Shown here: piece after piece, positions 52,959 through 62,006 of the stretch
Numbering within the stretch: position 1 is the stretch's first letter
Layout: each line of letters starts with the position of its first letter
Source of the DNA: Streptomyces drozdowiczii
GTDB taxonomy: Bacteria; Actinomycetota; Actinomycetes; Streptomycetales; Streptomycetaceae
Length of the DNA: 64,000 bases
NCBI RefSeq assembly: GCF_026167665.1
Contig: NZ_CP098740.1
Coordinates: 6,262,001-6,326,000, forward strand
Direction of reading: 5' to 3'
Notes under the pieces: generated by a model
Databases searched by the model: none
Told to the model about the DNA's origin: nothing
What the model saw: the letters and a program-made list of their open reading frames with translations, nothing else
Position numbers and translations under genes: made by a program

Positions 52959-53334
52959 GACACCTAAGTTAAGCCCACGATGTGCAGATTGGGGAGTCCC
53001 AATTTTGTGGTCATCGGATTTACCCTCCCCCTACCTGTCTGACCTGCCGAAACATCGTTGTCTTCCCGTGCCCTGCCGAGAGGAATCCGGCCCTTGATTC
53101 ACCGCTGATCCACGGGTCGCGCCGCCGGTTCGTGAACCGCGCCGATTTCCCGGCCGCAATTCCGGTGCGCGCCTGCGCCGGGCGGCAATGGAGCGCCGAG
53201 AGCGCCGAGGCTCGGCCCCGAGCCTTACTCGTCGTGGACCGAAGGCGGCAACACCGCAATCCCGGACGGCACTTACGGTGGATGATCCTGCGAAAGCCGC
53301 GTACAACGCCGTCCGTTGACGCCAGGATGACGCC
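52959..53334. other. Intergenic region of 376 bases between DUF6643 and DUF5954 genes
   Basis: Unusually AT-rich for the window. Contains an inverted repeat ATTGGG-GAGT-CCCAAT at 52988-53003 followed by TTTT. I see no tRNA, riboswitch or gene; promoters for the two divergent genes are probably here. Confidence 0.5.
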
Positions 53335-54444
53335 ATGAAGAAACACGGTGTGCCCCCCGCTGCCCGGCCGGTGCTGGTGAGGATTCCGGTGGAACCCGTC
53401 GAGGCCGCGATCGAGGCCGACGCCTTCGACGCGGCTTCCCGCAACAAACTGGCCGTACGCGGCCCGCTGTTCGGGGTGGCCTCATGGTCCGAGGGCGACG
53501 GACAGCGGTGGAAGGTGATCGTCCCGATCACGAATGGCTGCCCCCAGCAGGCCAGGGACGACCTGCAGTCCAAGCTGTGGTTCCGGGCCAAGGACGAGGC
53601 GGAGACCGAGGAGGAGCGGCGGGCCCTGCTCGGCGCGGTCGCCCGGCTGGAGACCGGAAAGCCGTCCGAGGTCAGCGTCCTCGGCACGCGCTACCGCGTG
53701 GTGCGCGCCGAGGAGTACGCGGGCCTGGACGCCGACGGAGGCGTCGAGCTGCCGCGCCCCACCGACCCCGAGCCCGCCGTGCCCGAGTGGGACCGCATCA
53801 CCGACACCGCCAAGGTCGACGACGGACTGGTCCTGGACCCCGACGCGCCCGTGACGCCCCTCCAGGCGGCGGAGATGCTGACCATGCGCTCCTTCGCGTA
53901 CAAGGGGAGCCGGTATCCCGGCGGCGTCCTGCGCGACTCCGCGCGCGCCGTGGACAGCCATCCCGACATCCTGCTGCTGCCGACGACCTTCATGGTCGTG
54001 GAACGGACCGGCAACGAGCGGTGGCAGGTCGGCGGCGGCCCGCACGCCACCCCGCAGGACGCGCGGCGCGCCCTCGACTTCTCACTGGCCTGGTTCAAGC
54101 CCCGGCAGGCGGGCGTCATCCCGGTCACCGCCGGACGGGACGTGACCGCGCGCAGCCTCGTCGCCGAGGGCACCCACCCCGACCTCGCCGACATGAAGGT
54201 CCTGGCCGATGCGGCCGACCGGCTGCGCGCGGGCCGGCTCAACGAGGTCGAGGCCCACGGCACCGTGTACCGGATCGCCCGCTCACGGCGCCTGCTGCGC
54301 TGGGGGTCCGACGGCCCGGAGAGCCAACGGCCGTCCGACGTCACCATGGTGGAGCCGATGGCCCTCCACCCCCGCCTGGATGCGTACGGCGTCGTCCACA
54401 ACGGCGAGGAGGGCACACGGCTGGAGGACACCGACGCCCCCTGA
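53335..54444 (+). CDS. DUF5954 family protein
   Basis: Soluble protein of 369 aa, recognised as DUF5954 by LAVRGPLFGVASWSEGDGQRW, RYRVVRAEEYAGLD and the PVTPLQAAEMLTMRSFAY segment. Two repeats of a similar module seem present (first half near VLGTRYRVVRAEEY, second near AHGTVYRIARSRR). Function unknown. ATG 53335 with AGGA upstream. Confidence 0.8.
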   Translation: MKKHGVPPAARPVLVRIPVEPVEAAIEADAFDAASRNKLAVRGPLFGVASWSEGDGQRWKVIVPITNGCPQQARDDLQSKLWFRAKDEAETEEERRALLGAVARLETGKPSEVSVLGTRYRVVRAEEYAGLDADGGVELPRPTDPEPAVPEWDRITDTAKVDDGLVLDPDAPVTPLQAAEMLTMRSFAYKGSRYPGGVLRDSARAVDSHPDILLLPTTFMVVERTGNERWQVGGGPHATPQDARRALDFSLAWFKPRQAGVIPVTAGRDVTARSLVAEGTHPDLADMKVLADAADRLRAGRLNEVEAHGTVYRIARSRRLLRWGSDGPESQRPSDVTMVEPMALHPRLDAYGVVHNGEEGTRLEDTDAP

Positions 54445-54582
54445 CCCGGTCGGGACGTCCCCTGAGCCGGTGAAGAGGAAGGAGGCGCGTGCGCGGATCC
54501 GTACCTCGGTGGGTCCCGTGGCGGGGCGGGCATTAGGTTGACCCGGAAAGGTCTCGGAAGCGGACTCGTGATGGGGGCGAGC

Positions 54583-55917
54583 ATGACCATGCAAAAGGGA
54601 ACCAATGTCCCAGTGGCGGCCCAGGCCGTGCGTGTCGAGACGGGGTGGCGCACCGCCCCGGGGACGCCCGATGTGGACGCCTCCGCGCTTCTCCTTCTCG
54701 GCTCGGGCAAGGTGCGCAACGACGGGGACTTCGTCTTCTACAACCAGCCGTCCCACTCCTCCGGCGCGGTGCGCCACGAGGGCAAGCGCACCGTCGGCGG
54801 CGCGACGACCGACACCCTCGCCGTCGACCTGGCACGGGTGGAACCGGCCATCGACCGCGTGGTGCTGGCCGCCTCGGCCGACGGCGGCACGTTCGGCCGG
54901 GTGAGCGGACTGTACGTGCGCGTCCTGGACGCGGCGAACGGCGCCGAACTGGCCCGCTTCGACAGCTCCGACGCCACCGTGGAGACGGCCTTCCTCCTCG
55001 GCGAGCTCTACCGGCGCCAGGGCGCCTGGAAGTTCCGGGCGGTCGGCCAGGGCTACGGCTCCGGGCTCGAAGGGCTCGCCACGGACTTCGGGATCTCGGT
55101 GGACGAACCCCAGCAGCCGCACGCCGCCCCCCAGCCCGCTCCCCGGGTCACCACCCCGCCCGCTCCGCAGTACCCGCAGCCGCAGCAGCCCACGCTCGCC
55201 GCGCCGATGGCGCCCCCGATGGCCCCGCCGGTCCCTCCGGTCCCTCCGGCCCCTCCGGCACCGCCCGTCACCCAGCCCGTACGGCTGACCAAGGTGACGC
55301 TCACCAAGGAGGCGCCGTCCGTCTCGCTCACCAAGCAGGGCGGCACGTCCGGCGCCATGCGCGTCAACCTCAACTGGGAGGTGCGCAAGCAGTTCAAGGG
55401 CTGGGGGAGCAAGCTGGGCCGTGCCGTGGCGAACCACTCGGACCTGGACCTCGACCTCTGCGCCCTGTACGAACTGACCGACGGCCGCAAGGGAGTCGTC
55501 CAGGCCCTGGGGAACGCCTTCGGCGCGCTCCACCAGCCGCCGTTCATGCAGCTCGACGGCGACGACCGCACCGGAGCCGTCGCCACCGGCGAGAACCTGA
55601 CGATCAACCTCGACCACAAGGCGCAGCTCCGCCGGGTCCTGATCTTCGTCACCATCTACGAGGGCGCCCGCAGCTTCGCCGACCTGCACGCCACCGTCAC
55701 CCTCCAGCCGCAGCACGGCGCGCCGATCGACTTCTCCCTGGACGAGTGCACCGTCCCGTCGACCGTCTGCGCGCTCGCGCTCATCACCAACACGGGCAAC
55801 GACCTCACCGTGCAGCGCGAGGCCCGCTACCTGGTGCCGCAGCGCGGCGTCAGCCCGCAGCGCACCATCGACCACGCCTACGGCTGGGGCATGAACTGGA
55901 CCCCGGGCCGCAAGTGA
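54583..55917 (+). CDS. Double-domain TerD-like protein (tellurium-resistance family)
   Basis: Two TerD-type domains (444 aa): first about residues 1-150 ([30 protein letters not shown]), a Pro-rich linker (about 165-235), and a second domain about 240-440 ([34 protein letters not shown] and [15 protein letters not shown]). TerD folds bind Ca2+ and take part in stress or surface signalling, but tellurite resistance itself cannot be inferred. ATG 54583 is preceded by GGGGG-C-GAG; several other Met codons are in frame. Confidence 0.85.
   Translation: MTMQKGTNVPVAAQAVRVETGWRTAPGTPDVDASALLLLGSGKVRNDGDFVFYNQPSHSSGAVRHEGKRTVGGATTDTLAVDLARVEPAIDRVVLAASADGGTFGRVSGLYVRVLDAANGAELARFDSSDATVETAFLLGELYRRQGAWKFRAVGQGYGSGLEGLATDFGISVDEPQQPHAAPQPAPRVTTPPAPQYPQPQQPTLAAPMAPPMAPPVPPVPPAPPAPPVTQPVRLTKVTLTKEAPSVSLTKQGGTSGAMRVNLNWEVRKQFKGWGSKLGRAVANHSDLDLDLCALYELTDGRKGVVQALGNAFGALHQPPFMQLDGDDRTGAVATGENLTINLDHKAQLRRVLIFVTIYEGARSFADLHATVTLQPQHGAPIDFSLDECTVPSTVCALALITNTGNDLTVQREARYLVPQRGVSPQRTIDHAYGWGMNWTPGRK
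55228..55254 (+). repeat. Three 9-bp repeats in the TerD linker (Pro-Val-Pro)
   Basis: CCGGTCCCT repeated three times with one base change; codes PVP units in the proline-rich linker. Confidence 0.7.
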
Positions 55918-55938
55918 CCCCGCCCGGATGCTCCTGAG

Positions 55939-57111
55939 TCACTGATCCGGTGCGGCCTCGGGACGGGCGTACGTACGCCCCTTCCAGGCCGCACCGCGCC
56001 CCCGGTAGTGCTGCACCGCCGAATCGACGGTCATCAGCAGATACAGCAGCGCGGTGAACGGCAGCAGCGGGGCGAGCCACAGCGACTGCCGGTAGTAGCC
56101 CAGCATCGGCATGTACGTCCCCGCCATGACCGCCCACGCGGCGCCCCCGGCCCACGCCGCGACCGCGCCCCCGCCCAGCACCCCGGCGACCAGCGTCACC
56201 GGCGGGGCGAGATAGACCAGCACCAGCCCGAGCACCGTGCCCACCAGCACCAGCGGATTGTGCCGCAGCTGGGCGTACGCGCTCCGCGAGACCATCCGCC
56301 ACAGGTCCGCCAGGCACGGATACGGCCGCACACTGTCCACCCGGTCCGCGAGCCCCAGCCAGATCCGGCCACCCGAGCGCCGCACCGCCCGGGCCAGCGA
56401 CACGTCGTCGATCACCGCCTGCCGGATCGAGTCCGGCACCCCCGCCCGCACCGCCGCCTCCGTCCGGAGCAGCACACAGCCCCCCGCCGCGGCGGCCGTC
56501 CGCCCCCGCTTCCGGTTGATCCAGCGGAACGGATAGAGCTGCGAGAAGAAGTAGACGAACGCCGGCACCACGAGCCGTTCCCACACGCTCGCCACCCGCA
56601 GCCGGGCCATCAGCGAGACCAGGTCGAAGCCGCCCGTCTCCGCCGCCGCCACCAGCTCCCGCAGACTGTCCGGCTCATGCGCGATGTCGGCGTCCGTGAG
56701 CAGCAGGTACTCCGGCTCACGGGTACGGGCCAGCGCCATCCCGTGGCGTACGGCCCAGAGCTTCCCCGTCCACCCGGGCTCGGGCTCGCTCGGCGACACC
56801 ACGGTCACCGGCAGACCCCCGTGCCGCACCGACAGGGCGCGGGCGACGTCCCCCGTGCCGTCCTTGCTGCAGTCGTCCACGAGGAAGACCTCGGCGGTCC
56901 CCGGATAGTCCTGCGCCAGCAGCGACGGCAGGCTCACCGGCAGCATCGCGGCCTCGTCGCGGGCCGGTACGACGACGGCGACCGAGGGCCAGTCCTCCGG
57001 CTCCGCGCGGCTCGGCAGCCGCTGGTCGGTGCGCCAGAAGAACCCCTGGCCCAGCAGCAGCCAGACCCATGCGACAAGCGAACCCACGGCGATCCAGGCA
57101 ACGGCGCTCAT
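55939..57111 (-). CDS. HpnB-like family 2 glycosyltransferase
   Basis: Membrane-attached glycosyltransferase (390 aa). N-terminal helix, GT2 domain with VVVPARDEAAML, VDDCSKDGT and LLTDADIAHEPDSL; then PAFVYFFSQLYPFRWINRKRG and AAAAGGCVLLR, which match the hopene-associated HpnB glycosyltransferases. Four C-terminal helices (about 280-370). HpnB normally lies in hopanoid clusters; here it is isolated, so the lipid acceptor may be a hopanoid, or a carotenoid/other polyisoprenoid. Confidence in the subfamily is moderate. Confidence 0.85.
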   Translation of the reverse strand: MSAVAWIAVGSLVAWVWLLLGQGFFWRTDQRLPSRAEPEDWPSVAVVVPARDEAAMLPVSLPSLLAQDYPGTAEVFLVDDCSKDGTGDVARALSVRHGGLPVTVVSPSEPEPGWTGKLWAVRHGMALARTREPEYLLLTDADIAHEPDSLRELVAAAETGGFDLVSLMARLRVASVWERLVVPAFVYFFSQLYPFRWINRKRGRTAAAAGGCVLLRTEAAVRAGVPDSIRQAVIDDVSLARAVRRSGGRIWLGLADRVDSVRPYPCLADLWRMVSRSAYAQLRHNPLVLVGTVLGLVLVYLAPPVTLVAGVLGGGAVAAWAGGAAWAVMAGTYMPMLGYYRQSLWLAPLLPFTALLYLLMTVDSAVQHYRGRGAAWKGRTYARPEAAPDQ

Positions 57112-57169
57112 TGGCGGAAGTCTGCACCACTGAGCGGGGACCGCAAGGGCGGTCGACTATGGTGACCGG

Positions 57170-57952
57170 GTGAAGATCGCGCTCATGGACTCCGGAATCG
57201 GACTGCTCGCCGCCGCCGCCGCAGTACGCCGGCTGAGGCCGGACGCCGATCTGGTGCTCTCGTCCGACCCGGACAACATGCCCTGGGGCCGCGCCCCCGA
57301 GGGTGTGAAGGCCCATGCGCTCGCGGTGGCCCGGGCCGCCGCCGCGCACCGCCCCGACGCGCTGATCGTCGCCTGCAACACCGCATCGGTGCACGCGCTG
57401 GAGCTGCTGCGGGCCGAGCTCGAACCGGGCCTGCCCGTCATCGGGACCGTCCCCGCGATCAAGCCCGCCGCCGCGGCCGGCGGCCCCGTCGCGATCTGGG
57501 CGACCCCGGCCACCACCGGCAGCCCGTACCAGCGCGGGCTGATCGCCGAGTTCGCCGGGTCCGCCGCCGTCACCGAGGTGCCCTGCCCCGGCCTCGCCGA
57601 CGCCGTGCAGTACGCGGACGAGGACGCCATCGGGAAGGCGATCGCCGCCGCCGCCGCGCTGACCCCGCCCGACGTCCGCGCCGTGGTCCTCGGCTGCACC
57701 CACTACGAACTCGTCGCCGAGCGCATCCGCGAGGCCGTCGGCCGGCCGGGACGGCCCCCGGTCGCCCTGCACGGCTCCGCCGGGGCGGTCGCGGCCCAGG
57801 CGCTGCGCCGGATCGGTGCCGAACCCGCTCCGTCGGCCGAACCCTCCTCGTCCATCGCGGTCATCCTCAGCGGACGCGTCTCGGAGCTGCCGCAGGCCGC
57901 TCTGGCCTACCCGGAAGGGCGCGGACTGGCCGCCGTCGGCTCCGTCCGCTGA
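57170..57952 (+). CDS. Glutamate racemase-like aspartate/glutamate racemase family protein
   Basis: Asp/Glu racemase fold (260 aa). Both catalytic cysteines are present: VACNTASVHAL and VLGCTHYELVAERI, plus the N-terminal MDSGIGLL segment. MurI makes D-glutamate for peptidoglycan, but a second or paralogous copy is common, so the substrate is uncertain. GTG 57170 opens MKIALMDSG. Divergent from the HpnB-like gene. Confidence 0.85.
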   Translation: MKIALMDSGIGLLAAAAAVRRLRPDADLVLSSDPDNMPWGRAPEGVKAHALAVARAAAAHRPDALIVACNTASVHALELLRAELEPGLPVIGTVPAIKPAAAAGGPVAIWATPATTGSPYQRGLIAEFAGSAAVTEVPCPGLADAVQYADEDAIGKAIAAAAALTPPDVRAVVLGCTHYELVAERIREAVGRPGRPPVALHGSAGAVAAQALRRIGAEPAPSAEPSSSIAVILSGRVSELPQAALAYPEGRGLAAVGSVR

Positions 57953-58021
57953 CCCCCGGACGGGCCGGCAGGAGCCTTCGCAGCCCTCCCCGGACGCCCG
58001 TTCTTCAGTACGCTGCTCGGC

Positions 58022-58585
58022 ATGAGGGAGCACCCCGGAGAACCGAAGCGCACCGGAACCGGCACCCACTCGCAGGTCTGGGTCGGCCGGGCCACCAACC
58101 GCACCCAGTGGGTCCTCGCGGCCCTGGGCGCCGCCTGCCTGGCGCTGGGCGTCCAGCTTGCCGTCAGCTCCAACTGGACCTCCGGCATCGCGCCGCTGCT
58201 GATGTCGGTGATCGGCTGCGTGGCCGCCGGCCTGCTCATGCTGTTCGGCACCCTCGCCTTCGTGAACGTGGCCGTCCGCGTCGACGGCGACGCCCTGGAG
58301 GTGCGCTGCGGCCACATGGGGCTCCCGCGCCGCCGCATCCTGCTCACCCATGTGGTGGCCGCCGACTTCGCGCCCCATGTGAACCCCCGGCAGTGGGGCG
58401 GCTGGGGCTACCGCTGGCGCCCCGAGAAGGGCACGGCCGTGGTCGTGCGCCGGGGCGAGGGCCTGGTGCTGCGGCTCGGCGACGGCCGCACCTTCACCAT
58501 CACGGTGGACGACGCCGAGGCGGGCGTGCGGTTCATCCGGGCCCGGCTGCACCTGCCGTCCTCGGGCTTCCCGGCCGGGGCCTGA
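58022..58585 (+). CDS. Two-helix membrane protein with a PH-like domain
   Basis: Protein of 187 aa: cytoplasmic N-terminus, two helices (about 29-50 and 56-82), then a beta-rich domain with ALEVRCGHMGLPRRRILL and GEGLVLRLGDGRTFTITVDD similar to bacterial PH-like domains. Function unknown. Its end overlaps the convergent O-antigen-ligase-like gene by 53 bases. Confidence 0.78.
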   Translation: MREHPGEPKRTGTGTHSQVWVGRATNRTQWVLAALGAACLALGVQLAVSSNWTSGIAPLLMSVIGCVAAGLLMLFGTLAFVNVAVRVDGDALEVRCGHMGLPRRRILLTHVVAADFAPHVNPRQWGGWGYRWRPEKGTAVVVRRGEGLVLRLGDGRTFTITVDDAEAGVRFIRARLHLPSSGFPAGA

Positions 58586-59648
58586 CCCCGGCGGCCTCTC
58601 CGTCCTCCGCCCCGTCCGGCCCACCGGGTCCGTCCGCGCCGATCGGCCGCCTGGCCGACGCGAGCCCGGCCAGCAGCCCCGCCCCCGCCGTCACCGGGGT
58701 GAAGCTCAGCGCGTTGCCCACGCTCGCCAGCACGGCCAGTGCCGTGAGCGCGGCCCCCGCCGCCAGGACCACCGCCGTCGGCCGGGGCGAGCGCCACAGC
58801 GCGTACAGCAGCCAGCCGAACGCGGCGCCCAGCAGCACCACCCCCACGACCCCCTGCTCGGCGGCCTGCTGCCACGGCGCCGAGTGCGGCTTGCCGTCCG
58901 ATCCGAGGCTCTGCTGCGCGGTCGGGCTCAGCTCGTCGAACCGGCCGGGACCGATCCCCAGCACCGGATGCTCCTCCGCCAGCCGCGCGGCGTCCTGCCA
59001 CAGCTCGACCCGGTTCCGGGTGAGCCCGCCCTCCAGCGAGACCGTGAGCCCCTCGGGCAGCACCTCCTCGGCCATGGCCCACGAGGTGCCGACGACCAGC
59101 CCGGCCACCAGGGCGAGGCCGCCGAGCGCGAGCAGCCGGCGCCGCGTCCGGGCGGCGGCCAGCGAGCACACCAGCACCCCGAGCGCCGCCGCGAACCCGG
59201 CCGGCGAGTCCAGCGCGAACGAGGCGCCGGCGGCGCCCAACGCCAGCAGCCGCAGGGCCGTACGCGAAACCCGCCCCCCGGCCCCCGCCGCCGCGCAGCA
59301 CGCCGCCCCGACGGCGAGGACCAGCAGGGCCGCGGCTCCGCCGGTCTGCCCCGGCGCGTGCTCCGCGGTGGCCGTGGCGCCCGGCATGCCGTGCCGCCAG
59401 AGCAGGGCGAGCAGCAGGGCCGTCAACGCGGCGCAGGCGGCCGTCGCCACCGGCAGCAGCGTGCCGCAGATGCGCCCGCAGGCGAAGCCCGCCGCGACGG
59501 CCAGCAGCGCGAGCAGCACCCCTTCGGGCCGGGTCTCCCGCCCCGCCGCGCTGATCAGCGACCAGACCGCGCAGGCGGCGAGGATCAGCGCACCGGCGGC
59601 GTCGGAAGCGTTCCCCCGCTCGGGCCCCCGCCCCACTGATTCAGCCAT
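58533..59648 (-). CDS. O-antigen ligase-like membrane protein
   Basis: Integral-membrane protein of 371 aa with about ten helices and the central signature EHPVLGIGPGRFDELS (Wzy_C/RfaL family) followed by SAPWQQAAEQGVVGV. In gram-positives such proteins ligate or polymerise surface polysaccharides or teichoic acids. ATG 59648 follows GGGGGACG. No glycan cluster accompanies it. Confidence 0.83.
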   Translation of the reverse strand: MAESVGRGPERGNASDAAGALILAACAVWSLISAAGRETRPEGVLLALLAVAAGFACGRICGTLLPVATAACAALTALLLALLWRHGMPGATATAEHAPGQTGGAAALLVLAVGAACCAAAGAGGRVSRTALRLLALGAAGASFALDSPAGFAAALGVLVCSLAAARTRRRLLALGGLALVAGLVVGTSWAMAEEVLPEGLTVSLEGGLTRNRVELWQDAARLAEEHPVLGIGPGRFDELSPTAQQSLGSDGKPHSAPWQQAAEQGVVGVVLLGAAFGWLLYALWRSPRPTAVVLAAGAALTALAVLASVGNALSFTPVTAGAGLLAGLASARRPIGADGPGGPDGAEDGEAAGVRPRPGSPRTAGAAGPG

Positions 59649-59842
59649 CACGTCCGTCCCCCGGCCTGTGACCGTCCCGTACGCGCGGGCCGGAACCGGC
59701 CCGTCGGCGGGGGACTGGCGCACAGGTTAACGGCCGCACCGGTCATATGGGCGGAAGATGCGGAGAAATGATGCGGTGGTCGGGATTCCGCCATCGCGAC
59801 GGGGCTCCCGTGTGGCCCGGCGGTCACCGTAGACTCCGCCGG

Positions 59843-61438
59843 GTGAGCACCACCATCGCCCAGGTCGGCGAATCGCAGAGCCCTGCCCCCGCCCCCCGGA
59901 CGGGCGGGCTGCCGAAGCGCCTCGTGCGGCCCGCGGCCGCCGTCCTCTCCGGCGTGATGCTGTACCTCAGCTTCCCGCCCCGGCCCCTGTGGTGGCTGGT
60001 TCTGCCCGGTTTCGCCCTGCTCGGCTGGGTGCTGTACGAGCGCCGGGCCCGGGCCGCTTTCGGGCTCGGGCTGCTCGCGGGGCTCGGCTTCATGCTGCCC
60101 CTGCTGCACTGGACCGGCGAGGAGGTCGGCCCGGTGCCGTGGCTGGCCCTCGCCGCCGCCGAGGCGCTGTTCGTCGCGGTCGGCTGCATCGGCGTCTCCG
60201 CCGTCTCCCGGCTCCCCGGCGGACCGCTGTGGGCCGCCGCGGTCTGGACGCTGGACGAGGCGGTCCGCGCCCGGGTGCCGTTCGGCGGCTTCCCCTGGGG
60301 CAAGATCGCCTTCGGCCAGGCGGACGGCGTCTTCCTGCCGCTTGCCGCGCTCGGCGGCACCCCGCTGCTCTCCTTCGCCGTGGTGCTCTGCGGCTTCGGC
60401 CTCTTCGAGGCGGCGCGCCGCTTCGCCCGCTACCGGTCCGCCGGTGAGTTCCGTCGCGGGGCCGCCGCCGTGGCCGCGGCGACCGTCCTCGTCCCGGTGG
60501 CGGCGGCCTTCGCGGCGCTGCCGCTCGTGGACGACTTCGCCGAGGACGGCACCGCGACCGTCGCCGCGATCCAGGGCAACGTGCCCCGCCTCGGCCTCGA
60601 CTTCAACTCCCAGCGCCGCGCGGTCCTGGACAACCACGCCAAGCGTACGGAGCAGCTGGCCCGGGACGTGAAGGCCGGCAAGGTCCCGCAGCCGGACTTC
60701 GTCCTGTGGCCGGAGAACTCCTCCGACCTCGACCCGTACCGCAACCCGGACGCGCGGATCGTCATCGACGACGCCGTGAAGGCGATCGGGGCGCCGACCG
60801 TCATCGGCGCGGTGGTCGAACCCGACTCGGGCCCGCTGCGCAACACCCTCATCCAGTGGCAGCCGGACAAGGGCCCCGTCGCCACGTACGACAAGCGGCA
60901 CATCCAGCCGTTCGGCGAGTACATGCCGATGCGCTCCTTCGTCCGCATCTTCAGCTCGGACGTCGACCGGGTGCAGCGCGACTTCGGCCCCGGCAAGAAG
61001 GTCGGCGTCTTCGACCTCGCGGGCACCTACACGGGGCTCGTCACCTGCTACGAGGCCGCGTTCGACGACGCCGTACGCGACACGGTCGAGCACGGCGCCC
61101 AGCTGATCGCCGTCCCCAGCAACAACGCCACCTTCGGCCGCAGCGAGATGACCTACCAGCAGCTCGCGATGTCCCGGGTGCGCGCCGTCGAGCACAGCCG
61201 GTCCGTCGTCGTCCCCGTCACCAGCGGTGTCAGCGCGATCATCCGCCCGGACGGCACGGTGGCCGAGAAGACGAAGATGTTCACCCCGGACGCCCTGGTG
61301 GACGAGGTGCCGCTGCGCTCCTCGCTGACCCCCGCGACCCGGATGGGACCGCTCCCCGAGGGCATCCTGATCCTGCTCGCACTCGGCGCGCTCGGCTGGG
61401 CGGGCGCCCTCGCGGTGCGCGCACGACGGGCCCGCTGA
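59843..61438 (+). CDS. lnt: Apolipoprotein N-acyltransferase
   Basis: Adds a third acyl chain to lipoprotein N-terminal Cys (531 aa). Six to seven N-terminal helices, then a nitrilase-fold domain with the catalytic triad: Glu in LWPENSSDLD, Lys in YDKRHIQPFGEYMP, Cys in GLVTCYEAAF; last helix near 500-520. GTG 59843 (VSTTIAQVGE) is selected; earlier start codons would give an unlikely Arg/Trp-rich leader. Streptomyces usually encode two Lnt homologues. Confidence 0.93.
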   Translation: MSTTIAQVGESQSPAPAPRTGGLPKRLVRPAAAVLSGVMLYLSFPPRPLWWLVLPGFALLGWVLYERRARAAFGLGLLAGLGFMLPLLHWTGEEVGPVPWLALAAAEALFVAVGCIGVSAVSRLPGGPLWAAAVWTLDEAVRARVPFGGFPWGKIAFGQADGVFLPLAALGGTPLLSFAVVLCGFGLFEAARRFARYRSAGEFRRGAAAVAAATVLVPVAAAFAALPLVDDFAEDGTATVAAIQGNVPRLGLDFNSQRRAVLDNHAKRTEQLARDVKAGKVPQPDFVLWPENSSDLDPYRNPDARIVIDDAVKAIGAPTVIGAVVEPDSGPLRNTLIQWQPDKGPVATYDKRHIQPFGEYMPMRSFVRIFSSDVDRVQRDFGPGKKVGVFDLAGTYTGLVTCYEAAFDDAVRDTVEHGAQLIAVPSNNATFGRSEMTYQQLAMSRVRAVEHSRSVVVPVTSGVSAIIRPDGTVAEKTKMFTPDALVDEVPLRSSLTPATRMGPLPEGILILLALGALGWAGALAVRARRAR

Positions 61439-61468
61439 ACGCGGCGGCGCGCCGCGTAGGGTCGTCCC

Positions 61469-61951
61469 ATGGCCATTCCTGACTTCATCCGCGAGATCCG
61501 TGCCACCGCCGGGCAGCAGCTGCTCCTGCTGCCCGGCGTCACCGCCGTCGTCTTCGACGACGAGGGGAGAGTGCTCCTCGGCCGGCGCGCCGACACCGGT
61601 GAGTGGTCGGTGATCGGCGGCATCTCCGAGCCGGGCGAACAGCCCGCGACGACGGCGGAGCGCGAGGTGTACGAGGAGACCGCCGTGCGCTGTGTGGCGG
61701 AGCGCGTCGTCCTCACCCAGGCGCTGCCGCCCATCCAGTACGAGAACGGCGACCGCTGCCAGTTCCTCGACATCACCTTCCGCTGCCGCGCCACCGGCGG
61801 CACGCCCCGGGTCAACGACGACGAGTCGCTGGAGGTGGGCTGGTTCCCCGTGGACGCGCTGCCCGACCTGGCCGAGTTCGCGCTCTTCCGGATCAAGCAG
61901 GCGCTGACCGACGGGCCCACCTGGTTCGAGGCCACCGCCCCGCGGCAGTAG
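61469..61951 (+). CDS. NUDIX hydrolase
   Basis: Protein of 160 aa with VTAVVFDDEGRVLLGRRADTG and the NUDIX box GGISEPGEQPATTAEREVYEETA; ends WFPVDALPDLAEFALFRI. Hydrolyses a nucleoside diphosphate derivative such as ADP-ribose. Start ATG 61469. Followed by the long hairpin at 61960-61990. Confidence 0.9.
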   Translation: MAIPDFIREIRATAGQQLLLLPGVTAVVFDDEGRVLLGRRADTGEWSVIGGISEPGEQPATTAEREVYEETAVRCVAERVVLTQALPPIQYENGDRCQFLDITFRCRATGGTPRVNDDESLEVGWFPVDALPDLAEFALFRIKQALTDGPTWFEATAPRQ

Positions 61952-61959
61952 AGCACGAA

Positions 61960-61990
61960 GCGGGAGCCGGGCGGACCGCCCGGCTCCCGC
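61960..61990. terminator. Bidirectional hairpin between NUDIX and MHS-type transporter genes
   Basis: Perfect 15-bp inverted repeat GCGGGAGCCGGGCGG / CCGCCCGGCTCCCGC with a single central base (practical loop about five bases), between convergent genes. Confidence 0.8.
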
Positions 61991-62006
61991 TCCTTCCGGA
62001 CCCGGA

